A stretch of 64,000 nt of DNA from Lacrimispora algidixylanolytica (lineage in GTDB: Bacteria > Bacillota > Clostridia > Lachnospirales > Lachnospiraceae). The notes under the pieces are model-generated. The model was not told the origin of the DNA and did no database searches. It saw only the letters and a program-made list of their open reading frames with translations. Of the stretch, positions 26,661 to 34,428 are shown piece after piece (within the stretch, counting starts at the first letter, position 1; each line of letters begins with the position of its first letter). Both the position numbers and the translations under genes were made by a program. The stretch covers positions 1 through 64,000 of the forward strand of contig NZ_MCIA01000030.1 of the NCBI RefSeq assembly GCF_003609635.1, given 5' to 3'.

Positions 26661-27626
26661 TTAATTTCTTTCCTTATAATTAACTTTATCTCTTCCATGA
26701 GGTTCCTTCCAGCCAGCTAGGTCTGGGCCTTTTGGTAATAGTCCATAAGGATTGTTGGATACCGCACACAAGTGATAATGCTTTTTGATGGCATCAAAAT
26801 CTGTGGTGTCTCCAAATCCCGGCTGAGAATATAAATCTCTTACATATCCCCAAAGATTTGGAAATTCAGTGATTCGATTCCGATTCAGATTAAAACCGTT
26901 ATAATAAGCAATATCAAAACGGGCCAGTGTCACATACAGCCGAACATCTGATTCCGTTATGTTATCTCCTAACAGATATCGGCTGAGGCTTAATCGTTCT
27001 TCCAACCAGTCCAGACGGTTGAATACAAGGTCGTAAGCCTCTTCATAAGCCTCCTGGCTTCTGGCAAAACCTGCTTTGTAGACGCCGTTGTTAATCTCAT
27101 GGAAAATAATGTTGTTTAATTCATCAATTTCCTTTCTTAATTCCACCGGATAGAGATCAGGGGCACCTGCCTTATGGAATTTACTCCACTCTACTTCCCA
27201 GTATTTAGTCAGGTTAAAATAATCATTGTTTACCACATCTCCTGTGGTCAGATCTACAACTGCAGGCACCGTAAATCTTCCTTTATAATCTGGATCTGCT
27301 TTGAGATATGCCTCACTGATATAATGGATTTTTAACACCGAATCCACGTCATTCTCATCTAAGGTAAAGGCCCAGTCCGTCCGCTCCACATCAGGTCGTA
27401 TGGGATCAAGTGTGCCAAGGCTTATGGCTTCTTCAAGCCCTAAAAGACTTCGGACAATGACAGATCGGTGTGCCCATGGGCAGGCTGGGGACCATAAAAG
27501 ACGGTATCTTCCAGACTCTATGGGAAGTTGCCCTTCCTCTATACCAAAGGGAGTTATAAAACGGTTTTCCTGTCTTACAAACTTCCCATCTTTTTCAACT
27601 TCACTGGTTATAAATCTTTTTGACAT
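26661..27626 (-). CDS. Glutathione S-transferase-like protein (GHR family), paralogue 2
   Basis: A 321-residue homologue of the glutathionyl-hydroquinone reductases with the canonical CPWA active site (SPACPWAHRSVIVRSLLGLEE). FTVPAVVDLTTGDVVNNDYFNLTKYWE and LLGDNITESDVRLYVTLARFD follow. The C-terminus NPYGLLPKGPDLAGWKEPHGRD matches that of paralogue 3 and differs from paralogue 1. It lies between the GNAT gene (31-base gap) and paralogue 1 (109-base gap). Confidence 0.9.
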   Translation of the reverse strand: MSKRFITSEVEKDGKFVRQENRFITPFGIEEGQLPIESGRYRLLWSPACPWAHRSVIVRSLLGLEEAISLGTLDPIRPDVERTDWAFTLDENDVDSVLKIHYISEAYLKADPDYKGRFTVPAVVDLTTGDVVNNDYFNLTKYWEVEWSKFHKAGAPDLYPVELRKEIDELNNIIFHEINNGVYKAGFARSQEAYEEAYDLVFNRLDWLEERLSLSRYLLGDNITESDVRLYVTLARFDIAYYNGFNLNRNRITEFPNLWGYVRDLYSQPGFGDTTDFDAIKKHYHLCAVSNNPYGLLPKGPDLAGWKEPHGRDKVNYKERN

Positions 27627-27657
27627 GCTTTTTTTTCCTCTTTTCTTTTAGAGCTTA

Positions 27658-28146
27658 TTATCGCATCATATCTTCTCTTCCGTATTCATCCACAAACCTG
27701 TATTTTTCTGGAAGTAGAAACCCTTCTCGTTCCATAAAGGACCGGGATTCTTCCGATCCACTATAGATACACATGGCAGTTTTGCTTCTTCGAAAACCCA
27801 TTTTCTCATAGAGAGCCACGGTTCTTGGGTGGGTATAGAGGATTACATTCTGACCTTTTACCTGATCAAGAAGGAGATTGATCAGCTTTTTTCCAGTTCC
27901 ATTTCCCTGGAATTCTTCCTCAAGGGCGATGTTATAAATAGCTGCCTGACAAACTCCGTCAGATAAGGCTCTTCCAACCCCTACTAAGGTTTCTTTGTGG
28001 TAAACAAATACCACTGCATAGCTGTTTGTAAAAATAGTCTCCTGCTCTTTCACCGTATGGTCTGAAAGCCCTGACCGCCGCAATATATCGGAAACCTGCT
28101 GCCAGTCGATGTTTTCTTTTGTAGTCTTGTAAGTGATATCGTTCAT
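27658..28146 (-). CDS. GNAT-family N-acetyltransferase
   Basis: A 162-residue acetyl-CoA-dependent transferase. Motif A is IALEEEFQGNGTGKKLINLLLDQ (the Q/RxxGxG/A acetyl-CoA loop) and motif B is VALYEKMGFRRSKTAM. The substrate is not evident. GGAGG precedes the ATG. Its place after a sulfur-linked ABC transporter, with an M20 peptidase two genes later, resembles the Bacillus ytmI-type gene set, in which S-alkylcysteine is N-acetylated before cleavage. Confidence 0.88.
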   Translation of the reverse strand: MNDITYKTTKENIDWQQVSDILRRSGLSDHTVKEQETIFTNSYAVVFVYHKETLVGVGRALSDGVCQAAIYNIALEEEFQGNGTGKKLINLLLDQVKGQNVILYTHPRTVALYEKMGFRRSKTAMCIYSGSEESRSFMEREGFLLPEKYRFVDEYGREDMMR

Positions 28147-28175
28147 TGTAGACCTCCAACGCTTTTACTTTTCCT

Positions 28176-28940
28176 CTAAATCGTGAAATCTGGACTCTCC
28201 AGCATATGGATCTTTACCAGGAATTCTTTTAGGCGCTCATTCTTTGGATTATCAAATATTTCCTTTGGTGTTCCGTCGGCAACAATCCTTCCATTTTCTA
28301 AAAACAGGATTCGGTTTGCTACGTTTTTAACAAAGTTCATTTCGTGAGTCACTAATAAGATGGTGTTGCCCTCTTTGGCTGCATTTCGTATGGTGGTCAG
28401 TACTTCGCTGACTAGTTCCGGATCTAGAGCGGAGGTGGGTTCATCCATGAGTAGGAGTCTTGGATCCATGGCAAGCGCTCTGGCTATGGCTACCCTCTGC
28501 TGCTGTCCACCGGATAAATGCCTTGGGTAGTGGAACAACCGATCTCCCATTCCCACCTTTTGTAAATGCTTGATTGCCAGCTCTCTTGCTTCGTTCTTTT
28601 TTAGATTCTTTACTACCACAAGGCCTTCCATGACATTTTCAAGTGCGGTACGGTTCTTAAAAAGGTTAAACTGCTGGAATACCATTTCTGTATATCTTCG
28701 GAGTTCTAGTTTTTCTTTGGAGGATTTTGTGGTAAGACTAATCTCCCGGTTGTTGATGATAACACTGCCTTCTTCTGGTTTTTCAAGGAGGTTGATGGAA
28801 CGTAAGAGGGTTGATTTTCCGGTTCCGGAAGGACCAATGATGGCTACTACATCTCCTTTGTTGATGGTTAGATTCACTTTATCCAGAACTATATTTTCTC
28901 CGTACTTTTTACTTAGTCCACGAATTTCAATTGCGCTCAT
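28176..28940 (-). CDS. Amino-acid ABC transporter ATP-binding protein
   Basis: A 254-residue ATPase of the polar amino acid (GlnQ/TcyN) type. Walker A is GPSGTGKST, then VFQQFNLFKNRTALENV, the signature HLSGGQQQRVAIARALAMDP, and Walker B LLLMDEPTSALDPELV. Its start overlaps the permease gene by 14 bases. The sulfur-metabolism operon and Cys leader peptide suggest cystine or another thio-amino acid as cargo. Confidence 0.93.
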   Translation of the reverse strand: MSAIEIRGLSKKYGENIVLDKVNLTINKGDVVAIIGPSGTGKSTLLRSINLLEKPEEGSVIINNREISLTTKSSKEKLELRRYTEMVFQQFNLFKNRTALENVMEGLVVVKNLKKNEARELAIKHLQKVGMGDRLFHYPRHLSGGQQQRVAIARALAMDPRLLLMDEPTSALDPELVSEVLTTIRNAAKEGNTILLVTHEMNFVKNVANRILFLENGRIVADGTPKEIFDNPKNERLKEFLVKIHMLESPDFTI

Positions 28941-29670
28941 TTACCGCTCCTCCTTTTAAAACTGTCACTTGTTCTGGCACGCTCATCTTCTTCTCTATGT
29001 ATGCAAACAACCGTTCCACAAAAATTGTCAGCACCCAATAGACAAGGGCAAGAGAACAGTAGATTTCAAAATAGCGGTAGCTGCTTCCTGCAAGAATCTT
29101 ACCTTGAGCCGTTATTTCTACTACGGAGCAGGTAAATGCAAGAGAAGTACCTTTTACCAGACCAATGAGTGAGTTTCCAAGAGACGGGATAGCAACTGTA
29201 ACCGCTTGTGGAAACAGCACTCTTCGAAATATCTGGAAGCCGTTCATCCCTAAGGATTTGGCGGCTTCCACCTGGCCTTTTTCTACGGACTGTATGGCAG
29301 CCCGTATGGTCTCAGAATCAAAGGCCGATTGATTCAGTCCTAATGCCACGATAGCAAAAATAATTGGCGGTACCCCGTTGACGTTAAAATCGGTTCCATT
29401 GTAGTAATTGTAGTATTTTAAGGCGATGGGAATCCCAAAGTAGGTAAGGTAGAGCTGAACAATAATGGGAGTGCCTCTCACGATGGATACGAACAAGCTA
29501 CAAATTTGCCGTAAAACCGGAATGTTACGGATTTTTACAAATGCGATCAAAAGCCCTACCGCCCAGCCAATTACCAGGGCGATTACCGTCAGATTCAGGG
29601 TCACGGGCAAGTATTTTAATAATGCGGGGATTTCTGTAAATACTAGCTGCCAATCAAATATTTTGCTCAT
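28927..29670 (-). CDS. Amino-acid ABC transporter permease
   Basis: A 247-residue permease with five predicted membrane segments of the His/Glu/Gln/Arg family. It has the FVSIVRGTPIIVQLYLTYFGIPI segment and the cytoplasmic EAA loop (AAKSLGMNGFQIFRRVLFPQAVTVAIPSLGN). GGAGG lies 6 bases before the ATG. Only one permease gene is present, so the channel is probably a homodimer. Confidence 0.93.
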   Translation of the reverse strand: MSKIFDWQLVFTEIPALLKYLPVTLNLTVIALVIGWAVGLLIAFVKIRNIPVLRQICSLFVSIVRGTPIIVQLYLTYFGIPIALKYYNYYNGTDFNVNGVPPIIFAIVALGLNQSAFDSETIRAAIQSVEKGQVEAAKSLGMNGFQIFRRVLFPQAVTVAIPSLGNSLIGLVKGTSLAFTCSVVEITAQGKILAGSSYRYFEIYCSLALVYWVLTIFVERLFAYIEKKMSVPEQVTVLKGGAVNERN

Positions 29671-29693
29671 CTTGTTCCTCCAGCTTTCCTTCT

Positions 29694-30629
29694 TTATTTA
29701 TAAGAAGGAGAATAATCGTTACCAAACCACTTTAAGTTAATTTCCTTTGAGGTTCCGTCTTCAATCACTTCTTTTAAGGCCTTATTCAAATCTTCTACCA
29801 GCTTCTCATTCCCTTTGCTTACGATTAAGTAGCTGTATGGCTCTCCCATTAAGTCCTTTGAGATATCATTATTGATGGTGACACCTGTCACGTTGAACTT
29901 AAACTCTTTTTGATAATACTCAAACATTGGTTTATCCATTAAAACGAAATCGTATTTACCAGCCTCAACATCCTGGATCTGGAGAACTAAGTCTTCTTCG
30001 CTGTATTCAATCTTAATTGGATTTTGAGGATTGGCAGCGTTATAATTTTCAAGAGCTGTAGTAATGTTAATTCCTGCTTGAGAAATGGTTTTTAGGCCTG
30101 CAAGATCATCCCATGATCCAATATTTGCTGCTTTGTTATTGTCTTTTGCAAAGATAGCAACGTATTCGTTGGCGAAAATCGGATCTGTAAATAAGTACTT
30201 CTCTTTCCTTTTTTCATTCTTTGCAAAGTTGTTTACACCAATTTGGTAACGGTCAGAATCAAGTCCTGCGAAAATAGATGGGAAATCAGTTACTTCAATT
30301 TCAAGCTTATACTGAGGGAGTTTTTCAAAAACAGCATTGATTAAGTCAATGTTATGTCCGGTTAATTTATTATCAGTACCTACAAATGTAAATGGCTTTG
30401 GTGAACCACCAGTGGCTGCGTAAATGGTGACAGGCTCTGAGCTATTTTGTGCCTCCTTGCTGGTTTCTGCTGTATTACTGGTTTCTGCTGCCTTACTGGC
30501 TTCTTCTATTTTATTGGTTTCGGAAGCAGTCGTTTTCTTCTCTGTTCCGGCACAGCCAGCCAATGCTCCAATCACGGTTACTGCTGCAAGCAATCCTAAT
30601 ACTGTCTTTTTCGTAAAATTTTTCATCAT
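29694..30629 (-). CDS. Amino-acid ABC transporter substrate-binding lipoprotein
   Basis: A 311-residue extracellular binding protein. The signal peptide ends in the lipobox ALAGC (Cys near residue 26), and a Thr/Ser/Glu-rich tether follows. The family-3 solute-binding domain includes GSPKPFTFVGTDNKLTGHNIDLINAVF and ITTALENYN. Similar proteins bind cystine or other polar amino acids. It begins 24 bases after the stop of GST-like paralogue 3 in the same operon. Either of the two adjacent ATG codons could be the start. Confidence 0.92.
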   Translation of the reverse strand: MMKNFTKKTVLGLLAAVTVIGALAGCAGTEKKTTASETNKIEEASKAAETSNTAETSKEAQNSSEPVTIYAATGGSPKPFTFVGTDNKLTGHNIDLINAVFEKLPQYKLEIEVTDFPSIFAGLDSDRYQIGVNNFAKNEKRKEKYLFTDPIFANEYVAIFAKDNNKAANIGSWDDLAGLKTISQAGINITTALENYNAANPQNPIKIEYSEEDLVLQIQDVEAGKYDFVLMDKPMFEYYQKEFKFNVTGVTINNDISKDLMGEPYSYLIVSKGNEKLVEDLNKALKEVIEDGTSKEINLKWFGNDYSPSYK

Positions 30630-30653
30630 AACTTTTCTCCTCTTTTTTGCTGA

Positions 30654-31643
30654 TTAGTAATTTAATTTTCTAGTTCCAAATTTCTCGTCTCTATTATGTG
30701 CTTCCTTCCATATTGAGATGTCTGGGCCCAAAGGAAGGATATTATATGGATTATGTGCGTGGTTTCCAAGAAGATATCCCTTCTTAATGGAATCAAAATC
30801 CGTTGCTTCTTTAAATGCTGGAATGGAATATAAATCTTTTGCGTAATTCCAGAGATTATCAAAATCGGTCAGCCGGTTTCTGTTGGTCTTAAAGCAGAAA
30901 TAATAAGCTGCGTCAAACCTCGTAAGTGTCACATAAAGGCGAATATCGGAATCCGTTATCTGGTCTCCAAATAAGTATCTGTTTTTTGAAAGCCGTTCCT
31001 CTAACCAATCAAGTCTTTCAAATAAGACATCATAGGCCTTTTCATATTCCTCCTGGGACTGAGCAAATCCCGCCTTATAAACTCCGTTATTAACATCGTG
31101 AAATATGATAGCGTTTAGTGCATCGATTTCCGTTCTTAATTCTTCTGGGTATAGATCAGGGGCTCCTTCTTTGTGAAATAGTTTCCACACGGTCTCCCAA
31201 TAATTGGTCAAATGATGGTAATCGTTATTGACTACCTTTCTGGTCTTTACATCAACAATGGTCGGGACTGTAGCTCTTCCTTCGTATTCTGGTGCTGTCT
31301 CAGCATAGATTTCAGGAAGAAATTGAATCTTTAATACCGGGTCAACGCCCCCTTCGTCTAAAGCAAATTCCCATCCTTTATCCGTTCTTATAGGGCTTAC
31401 AGTACCAATACTGACCACATCTTCTAAGCCTAACAGCTTTAATGCTATGACCTGCCTTGTAGCCCAGGGGCAAAGGGGAGTCCAGATTAAGCGGTATCGT
31501 CCAGCTTCCACCGGAAGTTCTCCTTCCCTGTCTCCAAATGGGGAAATAAAATAATTATCCTGCCTTACAAACGCACCTGTCTTCGATACTTCATGAGCAT
31601 CTTCTGAAGTTACTACCTTACCAAATTTCTCTTCTATGGCCAT
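30654..31643 (-). CDS. Glutathione S-transferase-like protein (GHR family), paralogue 3
   Basis: A 329-residue glutathionyl-hydroquinone-reductase-like protein, first gene of the operon. The active site is TPLCPWATRQVIALKLLG. TVPTIVDVKTRKVVNNDYHHLTNYWETVW and LFGDQITDSDIRLYVTLTRFD follow. AGAAGG lies 7 bases before the ATG at 31643; a longer frame would run back into the attenuator hairpin. The Cys-rich leader peptide and terminator at 31675-31837 lie directly upstream, so transcription of all eight genes probably depends on cysteine supply. Confidence 0.9.
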   Translation of the reverse strand: MAIEEKFGKVVTSEDAHEVSKTGAFVRQDNYFISPFGDREGELPVEAGRYRLIWTPLCPWATRQVIALKLLGLEDVVSIGTVSPIRTDKGWEFALDEGGVDPVLKIQFLPEIYAETAPEYEGRATVPTIVDVKTRKVVNNDYHHLTNYWETVWKLFHKEGAPDLYPEELRTEIDALNAIIFHDVNNGVYKAGFAQSQEEYEKAYDVLFERLDWLEERLSKNRYLFGDQITDSDIRLYVTLTRFDAAYYFCFKTNRNRLTDFDNLWNYAKDLYSIPAFKEATDFDSIKKGYLLGNHAHNPYNILPLGPDISIWKEAHNRDEKFGTRKLNY

Positions 31644-31674
31644 ATTTTTGCCTTCTTTCCTGTATTTTGGGTAC

Positions 31675-31704
31675 AAAAAAAGCAGATGCCGTCCGACACC
31701 TGCT
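31675..31704 (-). terminator. Attenuator terminator before GST-like/ABC operon
   Basis: On the minus strand, AGCAGGTGTC and GGCATCTGCT pair (10 bp, two G-T pairs, 4-base loop) ahead of a seven-T run. The start of paralogue 3 is 32 bases further. The stem closely matches the hairpin before cysK (AGCAGGTG...GGCATCTG). ACCTG, at the very end of the leader peptide gene, can pair with CAGGT in the ascending arm and so disrupt it. Confidence 0.8.
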
Positions 31705-31729
31705 CATCTAAGCATACATGCTAAGGGTA

Positions 31730-31837
31730 TCAGGTTTCAAAACGCATTGGACTCACTTCTTTGTAATTCATGCAGCTCATGCAACATCTGCACATGATGG
31801 TGAAATTTGTGTTGAAATTCATTTTACATTCCTTCAT
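31730..31837 (-). CDS. Cys-rich leader peptide of the GST-like/ABC operon
   Basis: A 35-codon gene starting ATG at 31837, 6 bases after GGGAG (31844-31848), ending TGA at 31730. Cysteines fall at positions 4, 16, 18, 19 and 22, with the cluster MCRCCMSCM at residues 15-23. It is followed within 26 bases by the terminator stem. Five Cys codons in a peptide this short, directly before a terminator and a sulfur operon, fit a regulatory leader in which a ribosome short of Cys-tRNA stalls on the cluster. No function for the peptide itself is implied. Confidence 0.75.
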   Translation of the reverse strand: MKECKMNFNTNFTIMCRCCMSCMNYKEVSPMRFET

Positions 31838-31908
31838 TTTGAACTCCCTTCCCTGCGTCTTTCTTCTTTATTAATCATACCATTCCTGTAGGTTTCTGTA
31901 TATTATAT

Positions 31909-31950
31909 AAAAAATACAGCTGGTAATAAGATTTTCTTATAACCAGCTGT
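31909..31950 (-). terminator. Terminator of cysK
   Basis: ACAGCTGGTAATAAG (31916-31930) pairs with CTTATAACCAGCTGT (31936-31950) around a 5-base loop; on the minus strand a T run follows. Confidence 0.88.
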
Positions 31951-31985
31951 AGATACCCACCAGTCGCCTTGTATGTCAGATCTCT

Positions 31986-32918
31986 TTAGCCAAATAATGG
32001 GGTGGACAGATAGCGGTCACCAGAATCAGGTAAGATGACAACAATGGTCTTTCCCTTATTCTCAGGTCTCTCTGCTAATATCTTTGCTGCCTTTAATGCA
32101 GCTCCAGATGAAATGCCCACCAAGATTCCCTCGGATGTGGCAAATGTTTTTCCTTCTGCAAAGGAAACCTCATTTTCAACGGTAATGACTTCATCATAAA
32201 TCTTAGTATCCAATACGTCAGGTATAAATCCTGCACCGATTCCCTGAATCTTATGAGGACCAGGATTACCACCGGAAAGAATTGGGCTGCTTGCCGGTTC
32301 AACCGCTACGATCTTAATATTCGGGTTCTTTTCTTTTAAATAAGCACCTACACCTGTAATGGTTCCGCCAGTGCCTACGCCAGCAACAAAGATGTCAACC
32401 ACTCCGTCTGTCTGTTCCCAGATTTCAGGTCCAGTGGTAGCTTTGTGTACTTTTGGATTTGCCGGATTAACAAACTGACCAAGAATAACAGAACCAGGAA
32501 TGGATTCCTTTAATTCTTCTGCCTTTGCAATGGCACCTTTCATTCCCTTAGCGCCTTCTGTAAGTACAAGTTCTGCTCCATAAGCCTTTAATAAGTTTCT
32601 TCTTTCCACACTCATGGTATCTGGAAGAGTAAGTACTGTCTTATAGCCTTTTGCTGCTGCAACTGCTGCAAGGCCGATCCCTGTGTTACCAGAGGTTGGT
32701 TCAATGATAGTAGCACCTGGTGTTAACACACCGCTTGCTTCTGCATCTTCAATCATGGCAAGTGCGATACGATCCTTTACTGAGCCAGCCGGATTTAAAT
32801 ATTCCAGCTTTGCAAGTATGGTGACGTCCTTAATTCCTTCTTTTGCACTGTAGCGGTTTAATTTAAGTAATGGTGTTCCTCCAATTAATTCTAATGCGCT
32901 TTCTTTGATTGCTCCCAT
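31986..32918 (-). CDS. cysK: Cysteine synthase (O-acetylserine sulfhydrylase)
   Basis: A 310-residue PLP enzyme that makes cysteine from O-acetylserine and sulfide. The PLP-lysine motif is [15 protein letters not shown] near residue 42, the substrate loop [11 protein letters not shown], the phosphate-binding loop [13 protein letters not shown], and the C-terminal [18 protein letters not shown]. Length and motifs fit CysK. GGAGG lies 8 bases before the ATG at 32918. It is preceded by a leader peptide with three consecutive Cys codons and an attenuator, so end-product control of transcription is likely. Confidence 0.96.
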   Translation of the reverse strand: MGAIKESALELIGGTPLLKLNRYSAKEGIKDVTILAKLEYLNPAGSVKDRIALAMIEDAEASGVLTPGATIIEPTSGNTGIGLAAVAAAKGYKTVLTLPDTMSVERRNLLKAYGAELVLTEGAKGMKGAIAKAEELKESIPGSVILGQFVNPANPKVHKATTGPEIWEQTDGVVDIFVAGVGTGGTITGVGAYLKEKNPNIKIVAVEPASSPILSGGNPGPHKIQGIGAGFIPDVLDTKIYDEVITVENEVSFAEGKTFATSEGILVGISSGAALKAAKILAERPENKGKTIVVILPDSGDRYLSTPLFG

Positions 32919-32952
32919 GATATTATCCTCCATTTTTTATTATTTTAATTAT

Positions 32953-32982
32953 GAAAAAAACAGATGCCGCCATGGCACCTGC
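32953..32982 (-). terminator. Attenuator terminator before cysK
   Basis: On the minus strand CAGGTGCC pairs with GGCATCTG (32961-32968 with 32974-32981, one G-T pair) ahead of a seven-T run, 35 bases before the start codon. The ascending arm region CAGGTGCCATGGC (32969-32981) can instead pair with GCCAT...CCTG at 33029-33044, forming a competing antiterminator. That segment can in turn pair with the Cys codons of the leader peptide (TGTCAGGC at 33026-33033 with GCCTGACA at 33080-33087). Confidence 0.85.
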
Positions 32983-33045
32983 TCTTGGTATTCATGAAAT
33001 ATACTGCTATTTCATATCCATAAGCTGTCAGGCAACGCGATGGCA

Positions 33046-33144
33046 TTACAATGAAACTGTACTACACTCCATATATACAGCCTGACAACAACATTTATTA
33101 TTTAAAAAGATCTGATTATTTAAAACACTATAATTGTTTTTCAT
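33046..33144 (-). CDS. Cysteine leader peptide of cysK (Cys-Cys-Cys)
   Basis: A 32-codon gene: ATG at 33144, GAGGTGG (33151-33157) 6 bases upstream, TAA at 33046-33048. Residues 18-20 are Cys-Cys-Cys (codons TGT TGT TGT, 33085-33093), with another Cys at position 27. The third Cys codon lies inside the GCCTGACA/TGTCAGGC pairing that would free the terminator when translation runs through. A ribosome stalled at the Cys codons would cover this arm and allow the antiterminator. This is the classic order of an amino-acid biosynthetic attenuator. Confidence 0.85.
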   Translation of the reverse strand: MKNNYSVLNNQIFLNNKCCCQAVYMECSTVSL

Positions 33145-33198
33145 ATTCGGCCACCTCTTATATTACATACATGTTTAATATGTTTATATGTTATAATT

Positions 33199-33227
33199 AT
33201 ATTAATACATGTGGAGGTGTGTGTCAA
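33199..33227 (-). promoter_or_regulatory. Promoter of cysK leader transcript
   Basis: On the minus strand TTGACA (33222-33227), a 17-base spacer and TAATAT (33199-33204). The leader peptide starts 55 bases downstream. Confidence 0.75.
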
Positions 33228-33243
33228 TGTTTTTTTTATTTTT

Positions 33244-34428
33244 TTAAAGATTTGCGATGGCATCTCTTAATTTATCAAGAGCTATGGTTAAGGTGGACCT
33301 TGGACATGCAATATTGATCCGCTCAAATCCCTCTCCTGCTGCCCCAAAGATAGCCCCGCTATCCAGCCAAAGGCCTGCCTTTTTTACAATTAAATCTTCT
33401 CTTTCTATCTCTGTAAGTCCAAGTTCCCGAAAGTCCAACCAGACCAGATAAGTACCTTCTGGCTCCAACAACTTGATATTAGGAAGCTTATCTTTTAAAT
33501 ACTCCCGTACATAGGAAAGGTTCCCTTTTAAATACTCCATCAGCTCCTTATGCCACTCTCCTCCGTGTCGATAAGCCGCCTCACATGCGGTAAGCCCCAA
33601 GGTATTCAGCTGGCTGTAACCGGCGGCGGCCACCTCTTTTTTAAACCGTTTTCTAATGTCTGGGTTTGAGATAAATAGATTGGATACCTGTAGTCCAGCA
33701 AGATTAAAGGTTTTGCTAGGAGACGTGCAGGTGATTGTCCTGTTTTTTATCTCCTCACTGATGGCTGCAAAGACCTGATGCTTTCCCTTATATACAAAAT
33801 CGTGATGAATCTCATCGCTAATAACTAAAATGTCGTGTCGAATGCAGATTTCACCCAACCGCTCTAACTCTTCCTTGGAGTATACTCTTCCTACTGGATT
33901 ATGAGGATTGCATAACAGAAATAATTTGACCTGGTTTTCCACTGCCTTTTTCTCAAAGTCCTCCAGGTCCATTCTGTAAATGCCGTCTTCTCCAAGAACC
34001 AGGGTGTTGTCCACGATTTTCCTGTCATTATCTTCAATGACTTCACTAAAGGGATAATACACTGGCTGCTGAATCATGACTCCATCTCCAGGTTTGGTGA
34101 AAGCCTTTACTGCCATTGCCAAAGCAAAAACAACGCCAGGGGTCTTAACAAGCCATCTTCTCTCAACGATCCAATCATGTTTTTTCTCCATCCAGTCTTT
34201 CACGGCTAGAAAATAATCGTCTTGCACCTCGCTGTAGCCAAAGATTCCGTGCTGAACCCGTTCTGTAATGGCATCTAACACAGCCTGTGAGACTTTGAAA
34301 TCCATATCGGCAACCCATAAAGGAAGAATATCCTCCGGCTTTCCTCTGCGGACAGCAAAATCGTATTTAAGGCAGTTGGTGTTTCTTCTCTCTATTAATT
34401 CATCAAAATCATGATTTCCTTTATTCAT
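33244..34428 (-). CDS. MalY/PatB-type aminotransferase (cystathionine beta-lyase, C-S lyase)
   Basis: A 394-residue fold-type I PLP enzyme. Landmarks: LPLWVADMDFKVSQAVLDAI near the N-terminus, NPHNPVGRVYSKEEL, ISDEIHHDFVY with the PLP-contacting Asp, and SPSKTFNLAGLQVSN with the PLP-lysine. This is the MalY/PatB subgroup, whose members split cystathionine or cysteine S-conjugates to a thiol, pyruvate and ammonia. It overlaps the trans-sulfuration gene upstream by 8 bases, so the two are co-translated. Confidence 0.9.
   Translation of the reverse strand: MNKGNHDFDELIERRNTNCLKYDFAVRRGKPEDILPLWVADMDFKVSQAVLDAITERVQHGIFGYSEVQDDYFLAVKDWMEKKHDWIVERRWLVKTPGVVFALAMAVKAFTKPGDGVMIQQPVYYPFSEVIEDNDRKIVDNTLVLGEDGIYRMDLEDFEKKAVENQVKLFLLCNPHNPVGRVYSKEELERLGEICIRHDILVISDEIHHDFVYKGKHQVFAAISEEIKNRTITCTSPSKTFNLAGLQVSNLFISNPDIRKRFKKEVAAAGYSQLNTLGLTACEAAYRHGGEWHKELMEYLKGNLSYVREYLKDKLPNIKLLEPEGTYLVWLDFRELGLTEIEREDLIVKKAGLWLDSGAIFGAAGEGFERINIACPRSTLTIALDKLRDAIANL

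Larger units (their letters stand above)
31644..31985 (-). other. Leader region of the eight-gene sulfur operon
   Basis: Between cysK and the operon lie, in minus-strand order, the cysK terminator (31909-31950), a weak promoter (TATGAT-like), the leader-peptide gene (31730-31837) and the attenuator hairpin (31675-31704). No other gene is visible. Confidence 0.7.
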
